Source of the DNA: Nematostella vectensis
Lineage: Eukaryota; Cnidaria; Anthozoa; Actiniaria; Edwardsiidae
DNA: 64,000 bases
Direction: 5' to 3'
Assembly: GCF_932526225.1 (NCBI RefSeq)
Contig: NC_064037.1
Span: forward strand, 248,001-312,000
The translations under genes were made by a program, and so were the position numbers. The notes under the pieces were generated by a model. It searched no databases. It was not told the DNA's origin and worked only from the letters and a program-made list of their open reading frames with translations. Every line of letters starts with the position of its first letter. Position 1 is the first letter of the stretch. This document shows, one piece after another, positions 33,704 to 45,561 of this stretch.

Positions 33704-35602
33704 TCCCCATTAATGCGCGGGTTGGGATAACCTTGCAAGAGTGTTGTACAGCATATTCGCTCGGAAATATCGGTGCTTGGGGCCTTCGGGTTCTTTACAG
33801 CCTTCCGTAAAAGCCTTGTGCTGCCATACCGATTGGGTAATCCGTATGTATGGTTTCCGTTTTGTTCTTCAGACCGGGTTCGATCCCAGGCCAATGGGCT
33901 TTTTTTTTAGTTCGTTTTTTTTTCTTTGTGCTGGACCCCCTTAATCCTGATAGGTTTTGCGCAAAAATAATAAAAAAGTGAGTTTGCATAATAAGCTTGC
34001 TAGATTTATTGATTATATGTATTCAATTTGTTCCTAGGAAGTTAACAAAAAACACAAAGCAAAGAGTTTGAGGAAGTAAACAAGTATGTGAACTTTAATG
34101 TTCTATTTGAAGGGGTGCATTTTGTACAGGAAAGCATACATAGAATGCTTAACTGTTGGAGAGGGAAGAGGTAAAAGTTTATTGAGCATAATTTCAACAA
34201 TAGCAGGGGGAAGAGAGGGGCACTCTTTTCATACAATATTGCAGTTGTTACCTATTAATAAATAAATTTGTAACATTTCTTTGTTTATTAAACAAGGTGT
34301 ATTTCTGAGACAAGCAAACTCAAGTAAGGCTGTTGAAATAACAGGTGAGTGTTAAAAGACAAACAATTATCTGATTAGAAAACTACTGTAGATTCCTTTG
34401 CACCAAAATAAGAACAAACTTCATTTTGTTTGTTATTTATGAGGAACGAGATGAGCTCTACAAAGCCATAAAGAAATATGTATTGCTCGTCTAAATTATA
34501 CAAGTAAATAATAATATTAAAAAAGTACTACTGTAAGTAATTAGAGTGGTTTTCATTAACCCGTGAAACAAAGTGTGATAGTTAAACGGTAATAGTTAGT
34601 AAAACACAAAAAAGTACAATAGAATCGGATCACCACAAAGTGTAATACGCTAAAGCGTAGTTCACGTGTTAATGAAGGTTTTGACATTTCAACCTTACAT
34701 CCACATGAAAGTAATGCCTAATATCGAGTGCCCTACAGTAAGTGTTTTGCAGTCAAGTTGTTTTCTGTTAGTAGGTAAAAAAATATTCTAAATAATAGTA
34801 ATCATAGCTATGGTCACCACTTAAACATATAGAACTTGTAATGAAAAGAAAGAAAGAAAATATATATATATATATGCAGTCAAACAACAGAATTGCATGA
34901 TAACCTTGAATATATTGAATAAAGGACTGCAAAAAAAGCATCTTTTGTACTAGTTGCTTGAATTGACCCTTGGCTATTTTTAGCTGAATTCCCCTCCACC
35001 TCTAAAAAAGAAAATAATAATAATAATAGAACAAAACTAAAAAGAAAACAAACACAAAAGAGACCCCCACCAACAATTTTGATTTGTTTTACTTTCCTTT
35101 AAAAGAGGAGTGTCATTGTTAAGAGATTTGTAATAGCTCTAGAGCCCTGACACAATGAACTTCAGTGAAATTCTAATACTGACTTATGAGCTTTTGGTAC
35201 ATGTGGGAGACTTTAAACAAAACAAAAAAATGACCACAAACTGTCAATTAACATAGTTTTCAATATACTATTGCATATTATTTAATAAGGTATTCACAGC
35301 TTTTAAAAAGTTCAACTGTTTGTTGACACTTAAAAGCCTACAATAATCACTGACTCCAGACATGCGCAGTACTATGTTGCTGCCCCTTTAAAGTAAAATA
35401 CAGCTTTACTTAGTCAGCGTAGACAAAATTGCGGATTTTGTCAATATTCTAATATGAAGATGTCAATATTCTCCCCCCTTACGTCTTTATTTCTATTTAT
35501 TTTATGATTTTCACATGATACCAAAACAGCGTCTTTTTTCTTTGCTAATTTGATGTCATGTACACAATAAAAGAGATGCGCCCGTGCGCATGGCGAGTCC
35601 CC
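33703..35602 (+). repeat. Satellite A unit 16, 5'-truncated
   Basis: Starts at about unit base 107 because of the junction just upstream and then runs to the normal unit end. Moderately diverged, with an expanded AT tract near 34,860. B-box at 33877-33887. Confidence 0.92.
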
Positions 35603-36830
35603 AAGGGACCCAAACGCCCAAATAGACCTCTATTTTTTGTCATCCACAATCTCGGCGAGCTGTGCGTGGCGTAACCGTATTACAGGCCTGAGATCCTGGT
35701 TATTGTCCTCCCCATTAATGCGCGGGTTGGGATAACCTTGCAAGAGTGTTGTACAGCATATTCGCTCGGAAATATCGGTGCTTGGGGCCTTCGGGTTCTT
35801 TACAGCCTTCCGTAAAAGCCTTGTGCTGCCATACCGATTGGGTAATCCGTATGTATGGTTTCCGTTTTGTTCTTCAGACCGGGTTCGATCCCAGGCCAAT
35901 GGGCTTTTTTTTTTAGTTCGTTTTTTTTCTTTGTGCTGGACCCCCTTAATCCTGATAGGTTTTGCGCAAAAATAATAAAAAAAAGTGAGTTTGCAAAATA
36001 AGCTTGCTAGATTTATTGATTATATGTATTGAATTTGTTCCTAGGAAGTTAACAAAAAACACAAAGCAAAGAGTTTGAGGAAGTAAACAAGCATGTGAAC
36101 TTTAATGTTCTATTTGAAGGGGTGCATTTTGTACAGGGAAGCATACATAGAATGCTTAACTGGTGGAGACGGAAGAGGTAAAAGTTTATTGAGCATAATT
36201 TCAACAATAGCAGGGGGAAGAGAGGGGCACTCTCTTCATACAATATTGCAGTTGTTACCTATTATTAAATAAGTTTGTAACAAGTCTTTGTTTATTAAGC
36301 AAGGTCTATTTCTGAGACAAGCAAACTCAAGTAAGGCTGTTGAAATAACAGGTGAGTGTTAAAAGAAAAACAATTATCTGATTAGAAAACTACTGTAGAT
36401 TCCTATGCACCAAAATAAGAACAAACTTCATTTTGTTTGTTATTTATGAGGAACGAGATGAGCTCTACAAAGCCATAAAGAAATATGTATTGCTCATCTA
36501 AATTATACAAGTAAAACATAATATTAAAAAAGAACTACTGTAAGTAATTAGAGTGGTTTTCATTAACCCGTGAAACAAAGTGTGATGGTTAAACGGTAAT
36601 AGTTAGTAAAACACAAAAAAGTACAATAGAATCAGATCACCACAAAGTGTAATACGCTAAAGCGTAGTTCACGGGTTAATGAAGGTTTTGACATTTCAAC
36701 CTTACATCCACATGAAAGTAATGCCTAATATCGAGTGCCCTACAGTAAGTGTTTTGCAGTCAAGTTGTTTTCTGTTAGTAGGTAAAAAAATATTCTAAAT
36801 AATAGTAATCATAGCTATGGTCACCACTTA
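35603..36830 (+). repeat. Satellite A unit 17, cut off at the border with satellite B
   Basis: Normal over 1,228 bp, then stops at 'gtcaccactta', where other units continue 'cacatatagc'. B-box at 35882-35892. Confidence 0.93.
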
Positions 36831-36834
36831 TTTT
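36828..36834. other. Border between satellite A and satellite B
   Basis: Satellite A unit 17 stops after 'caccactta', and a T-rich run leads directly into the first satellite B monomer. No spacer, transposon end or target duplication is seen. Confidence 0.85.
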
Positions 36835-37662
36835 TTTTTATTTATTTTATTTTAAATATCGATACTTAATTATACTGTTCTTGGTGTGTCATGACATAAA
36901 AAGAAGGTATAGGGACATTTTTATGTACTCTCAGCATCTGTGATGTGCTCATGCTTTGTTCAGGATCCTGTACATATTTTATGCACACAAGAACTAACTA
37001 GATTCCTTGGATAACTTGATTAAGTAGATTCTAACATAGAGCATAGCGCTCGATAGATTGATATACCTTTTTATCCGAGTATACTGTTTTATTTTTTCTA
37101 ATGTTACTTTTTGGAATTTACATTCGGAAAAAAATTATCGATTGTAACCTTTTGGAGGTTACACTCGTAAAACAAATTCCCGAATGTAACCCTGAAGCTT
37201 TTCCCGAATGTAACCTCCAGTCCGATGGTGACTTTGCTTGGGAAAGTTTACGATACCAATAGTATTAAAAGTAATTTTCATTACAATTCCCTTCAGCAAT
37301 GCCACGTTTGTCTTTCGTTGCGGGCACTTGACTACTAACGCAGCTACCCGGGTTCGATTCCCGCTGATAGCCTATTTTTTTTTCTTTATTTTTTTTTTAA
37401 ATATCGATACTTAATTATACTGTTCTTGGTGTGCCATGACATAAAAAGAAGGTATAGGGACATTTAAATGTACTCTCAGCATCTTTGATGTGCTCATGCT
37501 TTGTTCAGGATCCTGTACATATTTTATGCACACAAGAACTAACTAGATTCCTTGGATAACTTGATTAAGTAGATTCTAACATAGAGCATAGCGCTCGATA
37601 GATTGATATACCTTTTTTTCCGAGTACACTGTTTTATTTTTCCTAATGTTACTTTTTGGAAT

Positions 37663-37764
37663 TTACATTCGGAAAAAAAATTATCGATTGTAACCTTTTG
37701 GAGGTTACACTCGTAAAACAAATTCCCGAATGTAACCCTGAAGCTTTTCCCGAATGTAACCTCC
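37663..37764. repeat. Cluster of CGAATGTAACC-like motifs in the satellite B monomer
   Basis: Five copies or near copies lie in about 100 bp, in both orientations: 37663-37672 (minus), 37685-37695 (plus, variant), 37703-37713 (minus, variant), 37727-37737 and 37751-37761 (plus). They create a perfect 10-bp inverted repeat GGAGGTTACA/TGTAACCTCC (37700-37709 with 37755-37764) and a small hairpin GTAACC/GGTTAC (37690-37695 with 37703-37708). The cluster is kept in every monomer I checked. Confidence 0.75.
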
Positions 37765-37856
37765 AGTCCGATGGTGACTTTCCTTGGGATAGTTTACGAT
37801 ACCAATAGTATTAAAAGTAATTTTCATTACAATTCCCTTCAGCAATGCCACGTTAG

Positions 37857-37930
37857 TCTATCGTTGCTGGCACTTGACTATTAACGCAGCTACCCGGGTT
37901 CGATTCCCGCTGATAGCATATTTTTTTTTC
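37857..37930 (+). other. tRNA-like segment with B-box and T-run in satellite B (shown for the second monomer)
   Basis: The B-box GGTTCGATTCC lies at 37897-37907 in a T-arm-like hairpin (CGGG/CCCG around loop TTCGATT). The next seven bases, TGATAGC (37911-37917), pair at six positions, one of them G-T, with TCTATCG at 37857-37863, like an acceptor stem. T-runs follow from 37921. The segment is only 61 bases with a short middle, and the A-box is poor (TGGCACTTGAC), so it is a degenerate tRNA-like unit. About 40 of 49 monomers keep the B-box. It is changed to TGTTCGATTCC in the monomers ending near 43927, 49365, 52099, 54281, 60269 and 62453, and altered at its 3' side near 38455, 50970 and 53155. 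Confidence 0.65.
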
Positions 37931-40123
37931 TTTATTATTTTTTTTTTTAAATATCGATACTAAATTATACTGTTCTTGGTGTGTCATGACATAAAAAGAA
38001 GGTATAGGGACATTTTTATGTACTCTCAGCATCTTTGATGTGCTCATGCTTTGTTCAGGATCCTGTACATATTTTATGCACACAAGAACTAACTAGATTC
38101 CTTGGATAACTTGATTAAGTAGATTCTAACATAGAGCATAGCGCTCGATAGATTGATATACCTTTCTTTCCGAGTATACTGTTTTATTTTTCCTAATGTT
38201 ACTTTTTGGAATTTACATTCGGAAAAAAAATTATCGATTGTAACCTTTTGGAGGTTACACTCGTAAAACAAATTCCCGAATGTAACCCTGAAGCTTTTCC
38301 CGAATGTAACCTCCAGTCCGATGGTGACTTTGCTTGGGATAGTTTACGATACCAATAGTATTAAAAGTAATTTTCATTACAATTCCCTTCAGCAATGCCA
38401 CGTTTGTCTTTCGTTGCGGGCACTCGACTACTAACGCAGCGACCCGGGTTCGATATCCGCTGATAGCCTATTTTTTTTTCTTTATTTTTTTTTTTAAATA
38501 TCGATACTTAATTATACTGTTCTTGGTGTGAAAATGACATAAAAAGAATGTATAGGGACATTTTTATGTACTCTCAGCATCTTTGATGTGCTCATGCTTT
38601 GTTCAGGATCCTGTACATATTTTATGCACACAAGAACTAACTAGATTCCTTGGATAACTTGATTAAGTAGATTCTAACATAGAGCATAGCGCTCGATAGA
38701 TTGATATACCTTTTTTTCCGAGTATACTGTTTTATTTTTCCTTATGTTACTTTTTGGAATTCACATTCGGAAAAAAAATTATCGATTGTAACCTTTTGGA
38801 GGTTACACTCGTAAAACAAATTCCCGAATGTAACCCTGAAGCTTTTCCCGAATGTAACCTCCAGTCCGATGGTGACTTTGCTTGGGATAGTTTACGATAC
38901 CAATAGTATTAAAAGTAATTTTCATTACAATTCCCTTCAGCAATGCCACATTAGTCTTTCGTTGCGGGCACTTGACTACTAACGCAGCGACCCGGGTTCG
39001 ATTCCCGCTGATAGCCTTTGTTTTTTATTTATTTGTTTTTTAATATCGATACTTAATTATACTGTTCTTGGTGTGTCATGACATAAAAAGAAGGTATAGG
39101 GACATTTTTATGTACTCTCAGCATCTTTGATGTGCTCATACTTTGTTCAGGATCCTGTACATATTTTATGCACACAAGAACTAACTAGATTCCTTGGATA
39201 ACTTGATTAAGTAGATTCTAACATAGAGCATAGCGCTCGATAGATTGATATACCTTTTTTTCCGAGTACACTGTTTTATTTTTCCTAATGTTACTTTTTG
39301 GAATTTACATTCGGAAAAAAAATTATCGATTGTAACCTTTTGGAGGTTACACTCGTAAAACAAATTCCCGAATGTAACCCTGAAGCTTTTCCCGAATGTA
39401 ACCTCCAGTCCGATGGTGACTTTACTAGGGATAGTTTACGATACCAATAGTATTAAAAGTAATTTTCATTACAATTCCCTTCAGCAATGCCACGTTAGTC
39501 TTTCGTTGCGGGCACTTAACTACTAACGCAGCGACCCGGGTTCGATTCCCGCTGATAGCCTATTTTTTTTTAAAATATCGATACTTAATTATACTGTTCT
39601 TGGTGTGTCATGACATAAAAAGAAGGTATAGGGACATTTTTATGTACTCTCAGCATCTGTGATGTGCTTATGTATTGTTCAGGATCCTGTACATATTTTA
39701 TGCACACAAGAACTAACTAGATTCCTTGGATAACTTGATTAAGTAGATTCTAACATAGAGCATAGCGCTCGATAGATTGATATACCTTTTTTTCCGAGTA
39801 TACTGTTTTATTTTTTCTAATGTTACTTTTTGGAATTTACATTCGGAAAAAAATTATCGATTGTAACCTTTTGGAGGTTACACTCGTAAAACAAATTCCC
39901 GAATGTAACCCTGAAGCTTTTCCCGAATGTAACCTCCTGTCCGATGGTGACTTTGCTTGGGATAGTTTACGATACCAATAGTATTAAAAGTAATTTTCAT
40001 TACAATTCCCTTCAGCAATGCCACGTTTGTCTTTCGTTGCGGGCACTTGACTACTAACGCAGCTACCCGGGTTCGATTCCCGCTGATAGCCTATTTTTTT
40101 TTCTTTATTTTTTTTTTTTTTAA

Positions 40124-43100
40124 ATATCGATACTAAATTATACTGTTCTTGGTGTGTCATGACATAAAAAGAAGGTATAGGGACATTTTTATGTACTCTC
40201 AGCATCTTTGATGTGCTCATGCTTTGTTCAGGATCCTGTACATATTTTATGCACACAAGAACTAACTAGATTCCTTGGATAACTTGATTAAGTAGATTCT
40301 AACATATAGCATAGCGCTCGATAGATTGATATACCTTTCTTTCCGAGTATACTGTTTTATTTTTCCTAATGTTACTTTTTGGAATTTACATTCGGAAAAA
40401 AAAATTATCGATTGTAACCTTTTGGAGGTTACACTCGTAAAACAAATTCCCGAATGTAACCCTGAAGCTTTTCCCGAATGTAACCTCCAGTCCGATGGCG
40501 ACTTTGCTTGGGATAGTTTACGATACCAATAGTATTAAAAGTAATTTTCATTACAATTCCCTTCAGCAATGCCACGTTAGTCTTTCGTTGCGGGCACTTG
40601 ACTACTAACGCAGCTACCCGGGTTCGATTCCCGCTGATAGCCTATTTTTTTTCTTTATTTTTTTTTTAAATATCGATACTTAATTATACTGTTCTTTGTG
40701 TGACAAGACATAACAAGAAGGTATAGGGACATTTTTATGTACTCTCAGCATCTTTGATGTGCTCATGCTTTGTTCAGGATCCTGTACATATTTTATGCAC
40801 ACAAGAACTAACTAGATTCCTTGGATAACTTGATTAAGTAGATTCTAACATAGAGCATAGCGCTCGATAGATTGATATACCTTTTTTTCCGAGTACACTG
40901 TTTCATTTTTCCTAATGTTACTTTTTGGAATTTACATTCGGAAAAAAAATTATCGATTGTAACCTTTTGGAGGTTACACTCGTAAAACAAATTCCCGAAT
41001 GTAACCCTGAAGCTTTTCCCGAATGTAACCTCAAGTCCGATGGTGACTTTGCTTGGGATAGTTTACGATACCAATAGTATTAAAAGTAATTTTCATTACA
41101 ATTCCCTTCAGCAATGCCACGTTAGTCTATCGTTGCTGGCACTTGACTATTAACGCAGCTACCCGGGTTCGATTCCCGCTGATAGCCTATTTTTTTTCTT
41201 TATTTTTTTTTTAAATATCGATACTTAATTATACTGTTCTTTGTGTGACAAGACATAAAAAGAAGGTATAGGGACATTTTTATGTACTCTCAGCATCTTT
41301 GATGTGCTCATGCTTTGTTCAGGATCCTCTACATATTTTATGCACACAAGAACTAACTAGATTCCTTGGATTACTTGATTAAGTAGATTCTAACATAGAG
41401 CATAGCGCTCGATAGATTGATATACCTTTTTTTCCGAGTATACTGTTTTATTTTTCCTAATGTTACTTTTTGGAATTCACATTCGGAAAAAAAATTATCG
41501 ATTGTAACCTTTTGGAGGTTACACTCGTAAATCAAATTCCCGAATGTAACCCTGAAGCTTTTCCCGAATGTAACCTCCAGTCCGATGGTGACTTTACTTG
41601 GGATAGTTTACGATACCAATAGTATTAAAAGTAATTTTCATTACAATTCCCTTCAGCAATGCCACGTTAGTCTTTCGTTGCGGGCACTTAACTACTAACG
41701 CAGCGACCCGGGTTCGATTCCCGCTGATAGCCTATTTTTTTTTAAATATCGATACTTAATTATACTGTTCTTGGTGTGTCATGACATAAAAAGAAGGTAT
41801 AGGGACATTTTTATGTACTCTCAGCATCTGTGATGTGCTCATGTATTGTTCAGGATCCTGTACATATTTTATGCACACAAGAACTAACTAGATTCCTTGG
41901 ATAACTTGATTAAGTAGATTCTAACATAGAGCATAGCGCTCGATAGATTGATATACCTTTTTTTCCGAGTATACTGTTTTATTTTTTCTAATGTTACTTT
42001 TTGGAATTTACATTCGGAAAAAAATTATCGATTGTAACCTTTTGGAGGTTACACTCCTAAAACAAATTCCCGAATGTAACCCTGAAGCTTTTCCCGAATG
42101 TAACCTCCAGTCCGATGGTGACTTTGCTTGGGATAGTTTACGATACCAATAGTATTAAAAGTAATTTTCATTACAATTCCCTTCAGCAATGCCACGTTTG
42201 TCTTTCGTTGCGGGCACTTGACTACTAACGCAGCTACCCGGGTTCGATTCCCGCTGATAGCCTATTTTTTTTTCTTTATTTTTTTTTTTTAAATATAGAT
42301 ACTTAATTATCTTGTTCTTGGTGTGCCATGACATAAAAAGAAGGTATAGGGACATTTATATGTACTCTCAGCATCTTTGATGTGATCATGCTTTGTTCAG
42401 GATCCTGTACATATTTTATGCACACAAGAACTAACTAGATTCCTTGGATAACTTGATTAAGTAGATTCTAACATAGAGCATAGCGCTCGATAGATTGATA
42501 TACCTTTCTTTCCGAGTATACTGTTTTATTTTTCCTAATGTTACTTTTTGGAATTTACATTCGGAAAAAAAATTATCGATTGTAACCTTTTGGAGGTTAC
42601 ACTCGTAAAACAAATTCCCGAATGTAACCCTGAAGCTTTTCCCGAATGTAACCTCCAGTCCGATGGTGACTTTCCTTGGGATAGTTTACGATACCAATAG
42701 TATTAAAAGTAATTTTCATTACAATTCCCTTCAGCAATGCCACGTTAGTCTATCGTTGCTGGCACTTGACTATTAACGCAGCTACCCGGGTTCGATTCCC
42801 GCTGATAGCATATTTTTTTTTCTTTATTTTTTTTTTTTTTAAATATCGATACTAAATTATACTGTTCTTGGTGTGTCATGACATAAAAAGAAGGTATAGG
42901 GACATTTTTATGTACTCTCAGCATCTTTGATGTGCTCATGCTTTGTTCAGGATCCTGTACATATTTTATGCACACAAGAACTAACTAGATTCCTTGGATA
43001 ACTTGATTAAGTAGATTCTAACATAGAGCATAGCGCTCGATAGATTGATATACCTTTCTTTCCGAGTATACTGTTTTATTTTTCCTAATGTTACTTTTTG

Positions 43101-44479
43101 GAATTTACATTCGGAAAAAAAAATTATCGATTGTAACCTTTTGGAGGTTACACTCGTAAAACAAATTCCCGAATGTAACCCTGAAGCTTTTCCCGAATGT
43201 AACCTCCAGTCCGATGGCGACTTTGCTTGGGATAGTTTACGATACCAATAGTATTAAAAGTAATTTTCATTACAATTCCCTTCAGCAATGCCACGTTAGT
43301 CTTTCGTTGCGGGCACTTGACTACTAACGCAGCTACCCGGGTTCGATTCCCGCTGATAGCCTATTTTTTTTCTTTATTTTTTTTTTTAAATATCGATACT
43401 TAATTATACTGTTCTTTGTGTGACAAGACATAACAAGAAGGTATAGGGACATTTTTATGTACTCTCAGCATCTTTGATGTGCTCATGCTTTGTTCAGGAT
43501 CCTGTACATATTTTATGCACACAAGAACTAACTAGATTCCTTGGATAACTTGATTAAGTAGATTCTAACATAGAGCATAGCGCTCGATAGATTGATATAC
43601 CTTTTTTTCCGAGTACACTGTTTCATTTTTCCTAATGTTACATTTTGGAATTTACATTCGGAAAAAAAATTATCGATTGTAACCTTTTGGAGGTTACACT
43701 CGTAAAACAAATTCCCGAATGTAACCCTGAAGCTTTTCCCGAATATAACCTCCAGTCCGATGGTGACTTTGCTTGGGATAGTTTACGATACCAATAGTAT
43801 TAAAAGTAATTTTCATTACAATTCCCTTCAGCAATGCCACGTTAGTCTATCGTTGCTGGCACTTGACTATTAACGCAGCTACCCGTGTTCGATTCCCGCT
43901 GATAGCATTTTTTTTTTATTTATTTTAATATCGATACTAAATTATACTGTTCTTGGTGTGTCATGACATAAAAAGAAGGTATAGGGACATTTATATGTAC
44001 TCTCAGCATCTTTGATGTGCTCAAGCTTTGTTCAGGATCCTGTACATATTTTATGCACACAAGAACTAACTAGATTCCTTGGATAACTTGATTAAGTAGA
44101 TTCTAACATAGAGCATAGCGCTCGATAGATTGATATACCTTTTTTTCCGAGTACACTGTTTTATTTTTCCTAATGTTACTTTTTGGAATTTACATTCGGA
44201 AAAAAAAATTATCGATTGTAACCTTTTGGAGGTTACATTCGTAAAACAAATTCCCGAATGTAACCCTGAAGCTTTTCCCGAATGTAACCTCCAGTCCGAT
44301 GGTGACTTTGCTTGGGATAGTTTACGATACCAATAGTATTAAAAGTAATTTTCATTACAATTCCCTTCAGCAATGCCACGTTAGTCTATCGTTGCTGGCA
44401 CTTGACTATTAAAGCAGCTACCCGGGTTCGATTCCCGCTGATAGCCTATTTTTTTTTCTTTTTCTTTTTTTTTTTTTTA
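40124..44479 (+). repeat. Satellite B higher-order block, copy 1 (monomers 7-14)
   Basis: Eight successive monomers with lengths 546, 545, 531, 547, 550, 547, 538 and 552 bp. The same order of lengths and private variants returns at 45562 and at 56463. Markers: 'catatagcat' in the first monomer, 'gacaagacataac' in the second and seventh, 'ctctacatat' in the third, 'gctcaagctt' in the eighth. Confidence 0.9.
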
Positions 44480-45561
44480 ATATCGATACTTAATTATACT
44501 CTTTTTGGTGTGTCATGACATAAAAAGAAGGTATAGGGACATTTTTATGTACTCTCAGCATCTTTGATGTGCTCATGCTTTGTTCAGGATCCTGTACATA
44601 TTTTATGCACACAAGAACTAACTAGATTCCTTGGATAACTTGATTAAGTAGATTCTAACATAGAGCATAGCGCTCGATAGATTGATATACCTTTTTTTCC
44701 GAGTACACTGTTTTTTTTTTCCTAATGTTACTTTTTGGAATTTACATTCGGAAAAAAAATTATCGATTGTAACCTTTTGGAGGTTACACTCGTAAAACAA
44801 ATTCCCGAATGTAACCCTGAAGCTTTTCCCGAATGTAACCTCCAGTCCGATGGTGACTTTACTTGGGATAGTTTACGATACCAATAGTATTAAAAGTAAT
44901 TTTCATTACAATTCCCTTCAGCAATGCCACGTTAGTCTTTCGTTGCGGGCACTTAACTACTAACGCAGCGACCCGGGTTCGATTCCCGCTGATAGCCTAT
45001 TTTTTTTTTAAATATCGATACTTAATTATACTGTTCTTGGTGTGTCATGACATAAAAAGAAGGTATAGGGACATTTATATGTACTCTCAGCATCTTTGAT
45101 GTGATCATGCTTTGTTCAGGATCCTGTACATATTTTATGCACACAAGAACTAACTAGATTCCTTGGATAACTTGATTAAGTAGATTCTAACATAGAGCAT
45201 AGCGCTCGATAGATTGATATACCTTTTTTTCCGAGTACACTGTTTTATTTTTCCTAATGTTACTTTTTGGAATTTACATTCGGAAAAAAAATTATCGATT
45301 GTAACCTTTTGGAGGTTACACTCGTAAAACAAATTCCCGAATGTAACCCTGAAGCTTTTCCCGAATGTAACCTCCAGTCCGATGGTGACTTTCCTTGGGA
45401 TAGTTTACGATACCAATAGTATTAAAAGTAATTTTCATTACAATTCCCTTCAGCAATGCCACGTTAGTCTATCGTTGCTGGCACTTGACTATTAACGCAG
45501 CTACCCGGGTTCGATTCCCGCTGATAGCATATTTTTTTTTCTTTATTTTTTTTTTTTTTAA

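Larger units (their letters stand above)
1..36830 (+). repeat. Satellite A tandem array, unit about 2,002 bp, 17 units or part-units
   Basis: The same sequence of about 2 kb recurs head to tail. Taking the first base of the window as unit start, units begin at 1, 2004, 4005, 6009, 8009, 10012, 12009, 14011, 16012, 18015, 20017, 22019, 24026, 26025, 27685 and 35603, plus one 5'-truncated unit from about 33703. Undamaged units are 1,997-2,007 bp long. Most differences between units are single bases and length changes in A, T, AT and AAT runs. Each unit holds a near-invariant core of about 345 bp with a tRNA-like 3' half and T-run, then about 1.6 kb of AT-rich sequence with inverted repeats and microsatellites. 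I see no protein gene in the unit. The orientation is arbitrary; the + strand is used because the B-box reads that way. Confidence 0.97.
37401..37950 (+). repeat. Satellite B monomer (second), used as reference
   Basis: In order: 'atatcgatac' start; perfect palindrome CAGGATCCTG at 37506-37515; a cluster of five CGAATGTAACC-like motifs at 37663-37761; then the tRNA-like 3' half at 37857-37917 followed by a T-run. About 33% GC by eye. Nothing protein-like is seen on either strand. Confidence 0.9.

Noticed and set aside
1-36830. Tandem 5S rRNA, U-snRNA, spliced-leader or histone gene cluster
   Set aside because: I looked for the known 5S, U1, U2, U6 and histone sequences, and for splice donor plus Sm-site signals of spliced leaders; none is present.
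37539-37721. Repeated 60-76 codon reading frames on both strands of satellite B
   Set aside because: They run across the motif cluster or the antisense of the B-box (giving NRTRV- or ESNPGS-like strings often seen opposite tRNA genes). No domain and no start context is shared with real genes.
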